Source: Rhizobium sp. SSA_523 (GTDB lineage Bacteria; Pseudomonadota; Alphaproteobacteria; Rhizobiales; Rhizobiaceae). From it: DNA of 64,000 nt. Where the stretch lies: positions 496,001-560,000 of the forward strand of contig NZ_CP129382.1 of NCBI RefSeq assembly GCF_030435705.1, in the 5' to 3' direction. This document shows, one piece after another, positions 9,668 to 17,534 of this stretch. The notes under the pieces were generated by a model. It worked only from the letters and a program-made list of their open reading frames with translations, was not told where the DNA came from and did no database searches. The position numbers and the translations under genes are program-made. Every line of letters begins with the position of its first letter. Within the stretch, counting starts at the first letter, position 1.

Positions 9668-11866
9668 ATGAAGAACAGAATTTCCCGCGCGGCGATGACC
9701 GCCGCGCTCTTTGCCTCCGTCGCCGCACCGGCTTCTGCCGAGCCGGTCTTCAACCGCATCGCATCCTTTGCCGTGTCGCAGAACCTGCCGGCCGACAAGG
9801 ATAAGCTGACGCCAAGCTCGGCGGAGATCATCACCGCCTCCGAAGACGGCACCATGCTGATCTATTCCGACAGCCCGCTTGGCGCGATCGGCTTTGTCGA
9901 TATTACCGACCCCATGGCGCCGAAAGCAGCCGGCGCCGTGATGATGGACGGCGAGCCGACATCGGTGGCCGTGATCGGCTCGAAGGTTCTGGCGGCCGTC
10001 AATACGTCGGAAAGCTATGTCAAGCCGTCCGGTCAGCTGCGCGTGGTCGATATTGCCACCAAGACGATCGAGGCGAGCTGCGATCTCGGCGGCCAACCGG
10101 ACTCCGTTTCGGTCTCTCCTGACAAGAGCTTTGCCGCCATCGCCATCGAAAACGAGCGTGACGAGAAGGTGAATGACGGCGCCATCCCGCAAATGCCGGC
10201 TGGCGACCTCGTCATCCTGTCTTTGAAGGACGGTGCCGCCGATTGCGCCTCGGTCAAGCATGTCACGCTGACGGGTCTGGCAGATGTTGCCGGCGACGAT
10301 CCGGAGCCGGAATTCGTCGCGATCAACAGCCTCGGCGAGATTGCGCTGACGCTGCAGGAAAACAATTATATCGTCATCATCGATGGCAAGACCGGCACGG
10401 TGAAGACCAGCTTCTCCGCCGGCAAGACGGCTGTCGAAGGCGTCGACAGCAAGTCGGACGGTGCTTTGACCTTCACCGGCAAGGTGGACGAGCGCCCGCG
10501 CGAGCCGGATGCCGTGAAATGGCTGGACAATGATCGCTTCGTCGTCGCCAATGAAGGCGACTGGAAGGGCGGCACCCGCGGCTTCACCATTTTCGACAAG
10601 ACGGGCAAGGTCGTCTTCGAATCCGGCGCCTCGCTGGAGCAGGCCATTGCCCGCATCGGCCATTTCCCGGACAAGCGCGCCAAATCAAAGGGCATCGAGC
10701 CGGAAGGTCTGGAAGCCGCGACCTTCGGCGGTCAGAAGTATTTCTTCGTGCTCTCCGAGCGCGCCTCGATCGTTGGCGTCTACAAGGACACCGGCGCCGA
10801 GCCTCAGCTGACGCAGCTGCTGCCCTCCGGCGTCTCGCCGGAAGGTGCCGTCGCGATCCCCAGCCGCAATCTGCTCGCCACGGCCAACGAACTGGATCTC
10901 GGCAAGGATGGCGGTGTGCGGTCGCATGTGATGCTCTACCAGTATGCCGAAGGCAAGCCAGCCTATCCGACGCTCGTCTCCAAGGATGTTGATGGCAAGA
11001 TCATCGGCTGGGGCGCTCTGTCCGGCCTGGTCGGCGATGCGGAGAAGGACGGCATCCTCTATGCGGTGTCGGATTCCTTCTACGGCATGCAGCCGTCGAT
11101 CTTCACGATCGATGCCTCCAAGATGCCGGCGGAGATCACCAATGTCGTGCGCGTGACGCGCGGTGGCCAGCCGGCACAGAAGCTGGATCTGGAAGGTATC
11201 GCGCTTGACGGCAAGGGCGGCTTCTGGCTCGCCTCCGAAGGCGATAGTGCCAAGCTCGTGGCGCATGCGCTCTACAATGTCGACGCCAAGGGCGAGATCA
11301 AGTCGGAGATCGCCCTGCCGGCGGAGCTTCTTGCCGGCGAAACCCGCTTCGGTTTCGAGGGCGTGACCACGGTCGGCACGGGCGATGACATGACGCTCTG
11401 GATGGCCATGCAGCGCGAATGGAAGGACGATCCGAAGGGCAGCGTCAAGCTCGTTGCCTATAAGCCGAAGACCAGGGAATGGTCTGCCGTGCGCTATCCG
11501 CTGGAAAAGGCGGGCGAGGGCTGGGTCGGCCTGTCGGAAATCACCGCCCATGGCGATTACGTCTATATCGTCGAGCGCGACAACCAGATCGGCGACAAGG
11601 CAATGCTCAAGAAGCTCTACCGCGTGGCGATTGCCGACCTGAAGGGCGCCAAGCTCGGCGGCGAGCTGCCGGTGGTCAAGAAGGAGGATGTGCATGACTT
11701 CCTGCCGGACCTGAAGGCTGCCACCAATGGCTATGTCCTGGATAAGCTCGAAGGCTTTGCCTTTGACAAATCGGGCAAGGCCTATGCGGTGACCGACAAT
11801 GACGGCGTGGATGATTCCTCCGGCGAGACGATCTTCTTCCCCGTCAATATGACCGCAACGAACTGA
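9668..11866 (+). CDS. Secreted esterase-like phytase-family protein (beta-propeller)
   Basis: 732 residues. The ATG at 9668 begins a clear signal peptide (MKNRISRAAMTAALFASVAAPASA, cleavage after ASA near residue 23-24). The N-terminal half is a repeat-rich beta-propeller similar to choice-of-anchor/alkaline-phosphatase-like proteins (blocks such as DLVILSLKDG and GLEAATFGGQKYFFVLSER). The C-terminal half has the 'esterase-like activity of phytase' pattern LDLEGIALDGKGGFWLASEGD, then FGFEGVTTVG and a final DKLEGFAFDKSGKAYAVTDNDG. Such proteins are placed with phytases by homology; actual phytate hydrolysis is not established. Probably periplasmic or exported. It ends at a strong terminator. 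Confidence 0.85.
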   Translation: MKNRISRAAMTAALFASVAAPASAEPVFNRIASFAVSQNLPADKDKLTPSSAEIITASEDGTMLIYSDSPLGAIGFVDITDPMAPKAAGAVMMDGEPTSVAVIGSKVLAAVNTSESYVKPSGQLRVVDIATKTIEASCDLGGQPDSVSVSPDKSFAAIAIENERDEKVNDGAIPQMPAGDLVILSLKDGAADCASVKHVTLTGLADVAGDDPEPEFVAINSLGEIALTLQENNYIVIIDGKTGTVKTSFSAGKTAVEGVDSKSDGALTFTGKVDERPREPDAVKWLDNDRFVVANEGDWKGGTRGFTIFDKTGKVVFESGASLEQAIARIGHFPDKRAKSKGIEPEGLEAATFGGQKYFFVLSERASIVGVYKDTGAEPQLTQLLPSGVSPEGAVAIPSRNLLATANELDLGKDGGVRSHVMLYQYAEGKPAYPTLVSKDVDGKIIGWGALSGLVGDAEKDGILYAVSDSFYGMQPSIFTIDASKMPAEITNVVRVTRGGQPAQKLDLEGIALDGKGGFWLASEGDSAKLVAHALYNVDAKGEIKSEIALPAELLAGETRFGFEGVTTVGTGDDMTLWMAMQREWKDDPKGSVKLVAYKPKTREWSAVRYPLEKAGEGWVGLSEITAHGDYVYIVERDNQIGDKAMLKKLYRVAIADLKGAKLGGELPVVKKEDVHDFLPDLKAATNGYVLDKLEGFAFDKSGKAYAVTDNDGVDDSSGETIFFPVNMTATN

Positions 11867-11899
11867 TCGACCTGGGGCTGCGATCGCTTTGACATGGGA

Positions 11900-11932
11900 G
11901 GGCTCCGGCTGTGCGGCCGGGGCCCTTTTTTT
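11900..11932 (+). terminator. Intrinsic terminator of the phytase-like gene
   Basis: GGGCTCCGGC and GCCGGGGCCC form a 10-bp stem with one wobble and a six-base loop, followed by seven T. Confidence 0.92.
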
Positions 11933-12036
11933 GTCCAGCGGAGCGGGAGGCAGGTCCTAGGGGCTTCGGGAATGCGGTTGCATCTCGCCCAAGGATGGTT
12001 TTCTATCCGCTCCGCAATGACAGGGATGCCCAGACG

Positions 12037-13056
12037 ATGCACTATATGATCACCGGAACCGCAGGTTTTATCGGCTTTCACCTGGCCCGGCGCCTTCTGG
12101 AAGAGGGGCATCGCGTGACGGGGCTGGATGGTCTGACACCCTATTACAACCTGCGCCTGAAGGAGGCACGGCACGCGGCGCTGGGCCAGTTTCCCGCCTT
12201 CCGTCCGGTCATCGGCAGGCTGGAGGACCAAAGGATCCTCGAATCGACGCTGGAGGAGGGGAGGCCGGATGTGATCATCCACCTGGCCGCCCAGGCCGGC
12301 GTCCGTTACAGCCTGGACAATCCGAAAGCCTATTTCGATTCCAACCTTGCCGGCTCGTGGAATATCCTCGAATTGGCCAAGACCATCGGCGTGCAGCATC
12401 TGATGCTGGCATCGACCTCCTCCGTCTACGGGGCGAACGAAAAGATTCCCTTTGCCGAATCGGATCGCGCGGACGAGCCCCTGACCTTCTACGCGGCCAC
12501 CAAGAAGGCCATGGAGGCGATGGCCCATTCCTATTCCCATCTCCACAAAGTGCCCACCACTGCCTTCCGCTTCTTCACCGTCTATGGACCCTGGGGCCGA
12601 CCCGACATGGCGCTGTTCAAATTCGTCAAGGCCATGCTGGAAGGTGGCGAGGTGGAGATCTACGGCGAGGGGAAGATGAGCCGCGATTTCACCTATATCG
12701 ATGACCTGGTGGAGGGGATCATCGCCCTCTCGCATGTCATCCCCGACGAATCGAATCGCGTCTTATCGGGTGGTATCACCGATACGCTGTCGCATCAGGC
12801 GCCCTTCCGCATCGTCAATATCGGCGGGGGTCAGCCGGTGGGACTCCTGGATTTCGTCGAGACGATCGAAAAGGTGATGGGCAAGCCGGCGCGGCGCAAG
12901 ATGCTGCCAATGCAGAAAGGCGACGTACCGCGCACCTTTGCCAGCCCGGATCTTCTGGTGGCGCTGACCGGTCGCAAGCCGGAGACCGGTCTGGACGAGG
13001 GCGTCAGGGCCTTTGTCGACTGGTATCTCGATCACCGCGAGGAACTGGATCTTTAG
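12037..13056 (+). CDS. lspL: UDP-glucuronate epimerase (NAD-dependent, extended SDR)
   Basis: 339 residues. It interconverts UDP-glucuronate and UDP-galacturonate (the rhizobial enzyme is called LspL), supplying sugar for lipopolysaccharide. The Rossmann motif TGTAGFIG (from residue 7), the catalytic YAATKKAM (Tyr-x3-Lys), the [12 protein letters not shown] loop and [19 protein letters not shown] are all typical of this family and closely resemble the Sinorhizobium protein as I remember it. The ATG at 12037 gives the family start [13 protein letters not shown]; the ORF stays open upstream, but without family similarity. It stands alone after a terminator, so it needs its own promoter. Confidence 0.9.
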   Translation: MHYMITGTAGFIGFHLARRLLEEGHRVTGLDGLTPYYNLRLKEARHAALGQFPAFRPVIGRLEDQRILESTLEEGRPDVIIHLAAQAGVRYSLDNPKAYFDSNLAGSWNILELAKTIGVQHLMLASTSSVYGANEKIPFAESDRADEPLTFYAATKKAMEAMAHSYSHLHKVPTTAFRFFTVYGPWGRPDMALFKFVKAMLEGGEVEIYGEGKMSRDFTYIDDLVEGIIALSHVIPDESNRVLSGGITDTLSHQAPFRIVNIGGGQPVGLLDFVETIEKVMGKPARRKMLPMQKGDVPRTFASPDLLVALTGRKPETGLDEGVRAFVDWYLDHREELDL

Positions 13057-13339
13057 GAACGGAGCAGCGCCCTGGGCAAGGATGTCCGGTAAGGAGAGGG
13101 GCGGTCACGTGCTCTCGTGACAGCGACGTGACGTCAATCTGCCGCCCGACCCCGTTCTTGAGTTAACGGCAGTCGCGCCCCGCGACACCTGTGGCAGAGG
13201 CGGGGCTGCGTGTCCAGACGGCGCGGGCACGAAGCAGGTGATGCCGCACCGGGCGGCCCGCAGTGTGGTTTAGGCGTCGGACTCATTGTGGACACATTGC
13301 CATACTATAAGATCCTCATCGGCGTTGATAAGCGGGTGA

Positions 13340-13462
13340 ATGAACTCGCCGCTTTCAAGGCTGCAATTGCTCAAGCCTTTGACCATGGATGTACCGGCAC
13401 TGGATTTAGAAGCAATGATGAGGAAGGTCGGTGCAATTCTGCCCCGGCCTTTTTTGTTTTGA
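13340..13462 (+). CDS. Possible 40-aa peptide gene ending in a terminator
   Basis: An ATG at 13340 preceded by AAGCGGGTG opens 40 codons (MNSPLSRLQLLKPLTM...PRPFLF). Its last codons overlap a terminator-like stem (GGTCGG/CCGGCC, then TTTTTTGTTTT). I do not recognise it. It may be a real small protein, or the region may be a non-coding RNA with its terminator. Both readings are tentative. Confidence 0.25.
   Translation: MNSPLSRLQLLKPLTMDVPALDLEAMMRKVGAILPRPFLF
13428..13459 (+). terminator. Terminator-like hairpin with T-tract
   Basis: GGTCGG pairs with CCGGCC (one wobble) around a 12-base loop and is followed by TTTTTTGTTTT. No recognised gene lies immediately upstream. Confidence 0.55.
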
Positions 13463-13595
13463 ACTTGCGGCTGCGCGCTGCTGTTATTCAGCCGCCGTTC
13501 ATTAAGTAAACATGAATATTCCTCGTCCAGCCAGGCTGGGCTCGCTTCCGCCATTCGGCGGGCGGTTGGGACACAGTCCCGGGGGGAAAGTCATC

Positions 13596-13970
13596 GTGAA
13601 ATTTCGTCTTGCAGCGGCCGTAGCAACGGCCATTCTTATGTCTGTCTCGTCTGTTGCGCTTGCACAGACCAAGGGCGATTGGGTGCTCGGTAATTACAAG
13701 GGCGCCGGTTATTGGTATCCGGGCGTGATCTCTTCTATCCAGGGGTCGAAAATCACCATCCAATACGATGACGGCGACCGTGAAACCGTGTCGATCAATG
13801 AAACCAGGCCCTATGACTGGTCGATCGGCAAGAAGGTCGAGTGCAATTTCAAGGGGCAGGGACAATGGTATTCCGGCACGATCTCGTCGCTGGCCGGTGA
13901 GAAGATCGGTATCGCCTATGATGACGGCGACAAGGAGACGACGAAGACCGGCCGCTGCCGCTCCAGCTGA
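13596..13970 (+). CDS. Small secreted protein with two SH3/Tudor-like repeats
   Basis: 124 residues. A GTG at 13596 has a strong GGGGGGAAAG ribosome site and starts a signal peptide (KFRLAAAVATAILMSVSSVALA, cleavage after ALA about residue 24). The mature part consists of two similar units of about 45 residues: KGAGYWYPGVISSIQGSKITIQ-type followed by YDDGDRET, and KGQGQWYSGTISSLAGEKIGIA-type followed by YDDGDKET. This WYxGxI...YDDGDxET pattern is typical of SH3/Tudor-like beta barrels. A periplasmic or surface location is inferred; ligand and role are unknown. The frame stays open upstream to 13512, but those codons lack a signal sequence. Confidence 0.75.
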   Translation: MKFRLAAAVATAILMSVSSVALAQTKGDWVLGNYKGAGYWYPGVISSIQGSKITIQYDDGDRETVSINETRPYDWSIGKKVECNFKGQGQWYSGTISSLAGEKIGIAYDDGDKETTKTGRCRSS

Positions 13971-14202
13971 CCTCAATCGAGAAGAAGCCTCGGGTGGTCT
14001 GCAGTCCGCCGGATCTCGCCAGCGTGAAGCACGATTCGCCCGAGGCTTTCGCACCTCAAGCCAGTTTCAATATAAAAAATAGGGTCGCAAAGCCTGCCAC
14101 GCTGGCTCCACGCGCCAGTCGAACGCATCGGCAAGGCCGTAACGATTGGCGGGCCAGCGTCAAGATTAGGTATTGCGGGAAAAATGGGAGATTGGGAAGA
14201 AA

Positions 14203-14278
<76 letters not shown>

Positions 14279-14613
14279 GGACGTGATGGCGAACCAGTGT
14301 CCGCCGCGTCGGTGGCCGTCATCTATGCGGATCGCGGAAAAGACGCAAGAGTGTTTGTGAATTTTTTTTGATTTTTTTCGCCGCCGCCTTCTGCCAGCTG
14401 CAAGAAAAGTTTTCAAATTCAGCGATTTGACTGCGGTGCCATGAAGTCTCGTCCACAGCTTTGGCAGCATGGGGCGGAGGGCTCTGGCATCATTTTCGGC
14501 TTCGTCACCGTTTTGTCTTGAAACCTGCTTGACACCTCCGGATGAACCCCTTAGAGAGCCGCACATCGATTGGCGCTGCCGGTCGACGGGGTTGGTTTTC
14601 CCCTTTGAAATGC
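14279..14613. other. Gap between the tRNA-Val and tRNA-Asp genes
   Basis: 335 bp, no gene seen. It contains two T-runs (about 14363-14370 and 14373-14379) and should hold the promoters for the divergent tRNA transcripts, but no element is clear enough to mark. Confidence 0.4.
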
Positions 14614-14690
14614 GCGGGTGTAGCTCAGTCGGTTAGAGTGCCGGCCTGTCACGCCGGAGGTCGCGGGTTCGAGCCCCGTCACTCGCGCCA
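14614..14690 (+). tRNA. tRNA-Asp (anticodon GTC), copy 1
   Basis: 77 nt with encoded CCA. Acceptor GCGGGTG/CACTCGC (one G-T pair), anticodon stem CCGGC/GCCGG around CTGTCAC, and T-arm GCGGGTTCGAGCCCCGT. Confidence 0.97.
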
Positions 14691-14729
14691 TTCAAAATCA
14701 AACCCTTGTCACGCAAGTGGCAGCAATGC

Positions 14730-14806
14730 GCGGGTGTAGCTCAGTCGGTTAGAGTGCCGGCCTGTCACGCCGGAGGTCGCGGGTTCGAGCCCCGTCACTC
14801 GCGCCA
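14730..14806 (+). tRNA. tRNA-Asp (anticodon GTC), copy 2
   Basis: Identical in sequence to the copy 116 bp upstream, including the CCA end and a few flanking bases (AATGC before, ATT after). The pair is a tandem duplication, probably co-transcribed and processed from one precursor. Confidence 0.97.
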
Positions 14807-15455
14807 TTCTCCCACGCCGCTCGAGGCGTTGCCTCCTTTTTTCCCAATCTGTCTTTCCTGCCACCGCCGCGGACCAGTCACGCCGCATCCTGGAAACGGC
14901 GCTGGTCCCTGTCATCTTTCCGTGATCGGTCGTGCTCTTCTCCTTTCTGTTGACGTCGATTTCCGGCTGCTCAAACTGTCGAGACGTGCGAAAGTGCCAT
15001 CCCGCCCAAACCGGCTGCGACATTTTATCAGCAACTGCTAAAATATTAATCCGGGCCATTGCAGGCGGCGGTGCCGAGTCTTATGTCCGGCGCATCAGTC
15101 GTGAGCGGGGGTTCGGGCCATGGCCCGGTTCCATGGTTTTGCCCCGTCGGTTTTGCCTGATGGTTCAAGGGCGCAGCGCAGCAAGTCCGTGCGCGACCTG
15201 CCACGGGCAAGGGCCTTGCTGCTCGGCCCTGCCAGGGCTTGACGTGGCGGCCGGCGAAGGGGGCTGGGGCAGGCATGATCCGGAATGGATCGCTTGCACT
15301 GCACCATGTGCCATTTTGGTTCGGGACCGGGCCCTCAAAGCTCTTGCGCCCGGACCCCGCCTGCGCTAGTCACGGCTTGTTGCAATGCACGTTCGCTTGC
15401 CGCGCATTCGCTTTCGTGCCGCCCGGCACTGCTTGGCAAGCAGGGATCGAATACC
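14807..15455 (+). other. Leader/promoter region of the nuo operon
   Basis: 649 bp without a supported gene. Open frames here (for example 14932-15369) show no family pattern. A weak promoter candidate is GCGACA (15017-15022), 16 bases, TAAAAT (15039-15044), in the only AT-rich patch. The long distance to nuoA leaves room for a long 5' leader. Confidence 0.4.
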
Positions 15456-15821
15456 ATGACAGAACTTCTCAGTTCCTATGTTCCGATTGCGATCTTCATA
15501 GGCATCGCCCTCGTGATCGGCCTGGCGCTTCTGATCGCGCCTTTCGCCGTGGCCTACAAGGCGCCCGATTCGGAAAAGCTGTCCGCTTACGAATGCGGCT
15601 TCAATGCCTTCGACGATGCGCGCATGAAGTTCGACATTCGTTTTTATCTCGTGTCGATCCTCTTCATCATTTTCGATCTGGAAGTGGCGTTCCTCTTCCC
15701 CTGGGCTGTGTCCTTCGGGGAAATCGGCTGGTTCGGCTTCTGGTCCATGATGGTCTTCCTCGGGGTTCTGACCATCGGCTTTATCTATGAATGGAAGAAA
15801 GGAGCGCTGGAATGGGAGTAG
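15456..15821 (+). CDS. nuoA: NADH-quinone oxidoreductase subunit A
   Basis: 121 residues; a three-helix membrane subunit of complex I at the junction of the peripheral and membrane arms. Transmembrane segments fall at about 10-32, 64-86 and 90-112. The conserved loop [26 protein letters not shown] (with the quinone-site Cys-Gly) is present. The ATG at 15456 gives the family start [14 protein letters not shown]; the ribosome site is weak (CAGGGA). First gene of the nuo operon; it overlaps nuoB by ten bases. Confidence 0.95.
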   Translation: MTELLSSYVPIAIFIGIALVIGLALLIAPFAVAYKAPDSEKLSAYECGFNAFDDARMKFDIRFYLVSILFIIFDLEVAFLFPWAVSFGEIGWFGFWSMMVFLGVLTIGFIYEWKKGALEWE

Positions 15822-16393
15822 TGGATCATTCTACAACCCTTATGGCGCCGCAGCCCAAGGGCATCATCGATCCCCGCACGGGCAAGCCAATCGGCAGCGA
15901 CGACGCTTTCTTCGGCGAGATCAACAATGAGCTCGCCGACAAGGGTTTTCTGGTCACCTCGACCGACGAACTGATCAACTGGGCCCGGACGGGCTCACTG
16001 ATGTGGATGACCTTCGGTCTGGCCTGCTGCGCCGTCGAAATGATGCAGCTTTCCATGCCGCGCTATGACGTCGAGCGCTTCGGCTTTGCGCCGCGCGCCA
16101 GCCCACGCCAGTCGGACGTGATGATCGTTGCCGGTACGCTGACCAACAAGATGGCGCCCGCGCTGCGCAAGGTCTATGACCAGATGCCGGAGCCGCGCTA
16201 CGTCATCTCGATGGGATCCTGCGCCAATGGCGGCGGCTATTATCACTATTCCTATGCGGTGGTGCGCGGTTGCGATCGCGTCGTGCCGGTGGATATCTAT
16301 GTTCCCGGCTGTCCCCCCACGGCGGAGGCGCTGCTTTACGGCGTGCTTCTGCTGCAGAAGAAGATCCGCCGGACCGGCACGATCGAGCGATAA
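15812..16393 (+). CDS. nuoB: NADH-quinone oxidoreductase subunit B (N2 cluster)
   Basis: 193 residues. It carries the terminal Fe-S cluster N2 next to the quinone site. The tandem cysteines in GLACCAVEM, the [16 protein letters not shown] loop and [12 protein letters not shown] segment (here [16 protein letters not shown]) supply the four ligands. The ATG at 15812 lies inside the nuoA end with an AAAGGAG site upstream, so translation is probably coupled. The N-terminal extension with [17 protein letters not shown] is usual in rhizobia. Confidence 0.97.
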   Translation: MGVVDHSTTLMAPQPKGIIDPRTGKPIGSDDAFFGEINNELADKGFLVTSTDELINWARTGSLMWMTFGLACCAVEMMQLSMPRYDVERFGFAPRASPRQSDVMIVAGTLTNKMAPALRKVYDQMPEPRYVISMGSCANGGGYYHYSYAVVRGCDRVVPVDIYVPGCPPTAEALLYGVLLLQKKIRRTGTIER

Positions 16394-16408
16394 GGGCGAG
16401 GACGGACA

Positions 16409-17011
16409 ATGAGTGAAGCCCTGAACGAATTCGCCGCCTACCTGGCCGAGGCTCGCCCCGGCCTGGTTCAGACCGCGACGATCGCCTATGGCGAACTGAC
16501 CCTGACGACCGACCCGGACCGGCTGCTTGAATTGCTGACCTTCCTGCGCGACGACGTGCAGTGCGGCTTCGTCAACATGATCGATGTCTGCGGCGTCGAC
16601 TGGCCGCAGCGGGAACGCCGTTTCGACGTGGTCTACCACCTCCTGTCGCCCCGCCAGAACATGCGGGTGCGCGTGAAGGTGGAGACGGCGGAAGACGTGG
16701 CCATTCCCTCGGCCTGTTCCGTCTATCCGGGTGCCGACTGGTTCGAGCGCGAGGCCTGGGACCTGTACGGCATCATGTTCACCGGCCATCCGGACCTGCG
16801 CCGCATTCTCACCGATTATGGTTTCGAAGGGCATCCGCTGCGCAAGGATTTCCCGCTCACCGGCTTTGTCGAAGTGCGGTACGACGACAGCGCCAAGCGG
16901 GTCGTTTACGAGCCGGTCAATCTCAGGCAGGAATTCCGCAGCTTCGACTTCCTCAGTCCCTGGGAAGGCACGGATTACGTGCTGCCGGGGGATGAGAAGG
17001 CCGCGAAGTAG
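16409..17011 (+). CDS. nuoC: NADH-quinone oxidoreductase subunit C
   Basis: 200 residues; the 30-kDa peripheral-arm subunit. The signature [22 protein letters not shown] (EREAWDLYG, about residues 112-120), then [14 protein letters not shown] is present. It is separate from nuoD, as in other alphaproteobacteria (in E. coli the two are fused). The next gene is not nuoD but a small foreign-looking insertion, so the operon spacing here is unusual: 523 bp to nuoD. Confidence 0.96.
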   Translation: MSEALNEFAAYLAEARPGLVQTATIAYGELTLTTDPDRLLELLTFLRDDVQCGFVNMIDVCGVDWPQRERRFDVVYHLLSPRQNMRVRVKVETAEDVAIPSACSVYPGADWFEREAWDLYGIMFTGHPDLRRILTDYGFEGHPLRKDFPLTGFVEVRYDDSAKRVVYEPVNLRQEFRSFDFLSPWEGTDYVLPGDEKAAK

Positions 17012-17017
17012 GCTTCG

Positions 17018-17045
17018 GGCAATAGGCAATAGGCAATAGGCAATA
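17018..17045 (+). repeat. Heptanucleotide tandem repeat GGCAATA x4 (left end of inserted element)
   Basis: Four perfect GGCAATA units at 17018-17024, 17025-17031, 17032-17038 and 17039-17045, beginning seven bases after the nuoC stop. Degenerate heptads continue rightwards (GCCAGTG, GGTAATG, then GGCAGTAGG) to about 17073. Confidence 0.9.
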
Positions 17046-17126
17046 GCCAGTGGGTAATGCCGGTAGGCAGTAGGAAAAACAACAGGGAGCAGTCAGACGA
17101 CAATCAACTCCTACCGTGATCTGAAG

Positions 17127-17489
17127 GTGTGGCAACGCGCTATGGATCTGGCGGTTGAGAGCTATGAGCTTACGAGGAGCTTTCCGGCGAGCGAGGCCTA
17201 CGGGTTGAACTCCCAGATCAAAAGGGCAGCCACTTCTGTCCCGGCGAACATAGCGGAAGGCTACGGTCGACATTCGACAGGTGCATATGTCCAGCACCTG
17301 AAGATCGCTCAGGGTTCTCTCAAGGAATTGGAAACGCATTTGCTCCTGAGTGTTCGCCTCAGCTTGGTCCCGGAAAGTCGCTTGAAGAACGCGATGATGC
17401 TGGCCGAGGAAATCGGGAAAATGCTGTGGTCGCTGATCCGCAGCTTACAGGATGAACGGAATGGTCGCACGAGTGATGAAAAGCCCTAA
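17127..17489 (+). CDS. Four-helix bundle protein (23S rRNA IVP / Avd superfamily)
   Basis: The first canonical start, GTG at 17127, gives 120 residues. Motifs: ESYELTRSFPASEAYGLNSQIKRAA, SVPANIAEGYGR (residues 38-49), and QGSLKELETHLLLS: the hallmarks of the family named after a 23S rRNA intervening-sequence protein and including the Avd partner of retroelements. The conserved family start SYRDLKVWQ is encoded immediately upstream of this GTG, in frame from 17097, where an ACG replaces the expected ATG seven bases after an AGGGAG ribosome site (17084-17089). The true start may thus be ACG-17097 (130 residues), or the gene may be decaying. Function unknown; it probably forms helical oligomers. 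It has no role in complex I that I know of. Confidence 0.85.
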   Translation: MWQRAMDLAVESYELTRSFPASEAYGLNSQIKRAATSVPANIAEGYGRHSTGAYVQHLKIAQGSLKELETHLLLSVRLSLVPESRLKNAMMLAEEIGKMLWSLIRSLQDERNGRTSDEKP

Positions 17490-17490
17490 T

Positions 17491-17514
17491 GGCTATTGCC
17501 TACTGGCTAATGCC
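17491..17514 (-). repeat. Right inverted heptad repeat of the inserted element
   Basis: Minus-strand heptads GGCATTA, GCCAGTA, GGCAATA, GCC start two bases after the four-helix-bundle stop and mirror the left-hand repeats at 17039-17061. The nuoD ATG follows 20 bases later. Confidence 0.75.
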
Positions 17515-17534
17515 TCGATGCGCGGAGCGCGCCA

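Larger units (their letters stand above)
13057..13595 (+). other. Gap between lspL and the Tudor-like gene
   Basis: 539 bp without a confident gene. The only clear element is a terminator-like stem near 13428-13457, which implies that some short transcript ends there; see the 40-codon candidate ORF. Open frames on either strand here (for example 13210-13509) lack family features. Confidence 0.4.
17018..17514 (+). mobile_element. Putative small mobile/repeat element carrying a four-helix-bundle gene, between nuoC and nuoD
   Basis: The segment between nuoC and nuoD is bounded by heptad repeats that form imperfect terminal inverted repeats: 17039-17061 on the left and 17491-17514 on the right (the right arm, reverse-complemented, reads GGCATTA-GCCAGTA-GGCAATA-GCC and matches the left GGCAATA-GCCAGTG-GGTAATG-CC at about 17 of the first 20 bases). 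Between the arms is a single four-helix-bundle gene. In related genomes nuoC and nuoD are, to my knowledge, close neighbours, so this is most likely an insertion. No transposase is encoded; mobility would have to be supplied in trans. Confidence 0.5.

Noticed and set aside
13210..13509. 99-codon plus frame and 94-codon minus frame (13270-13554) after lspL
   Set aside because: Both run through a terminator-like structure and lack ribosome sites and recognisable motifs; the 40-codon frame inside is only slightly better.
14932..15369. 145-codon frame upstream of nuoA
   Set aside because: No ribosome site, no family pattern, composition unlike the neighbours; treated as leader sequence.
17018..17073. 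Heptad repeats as a CRISPR-like array
   Set aside because: Units are 7 bp with no spacers; no cas genes in the window.
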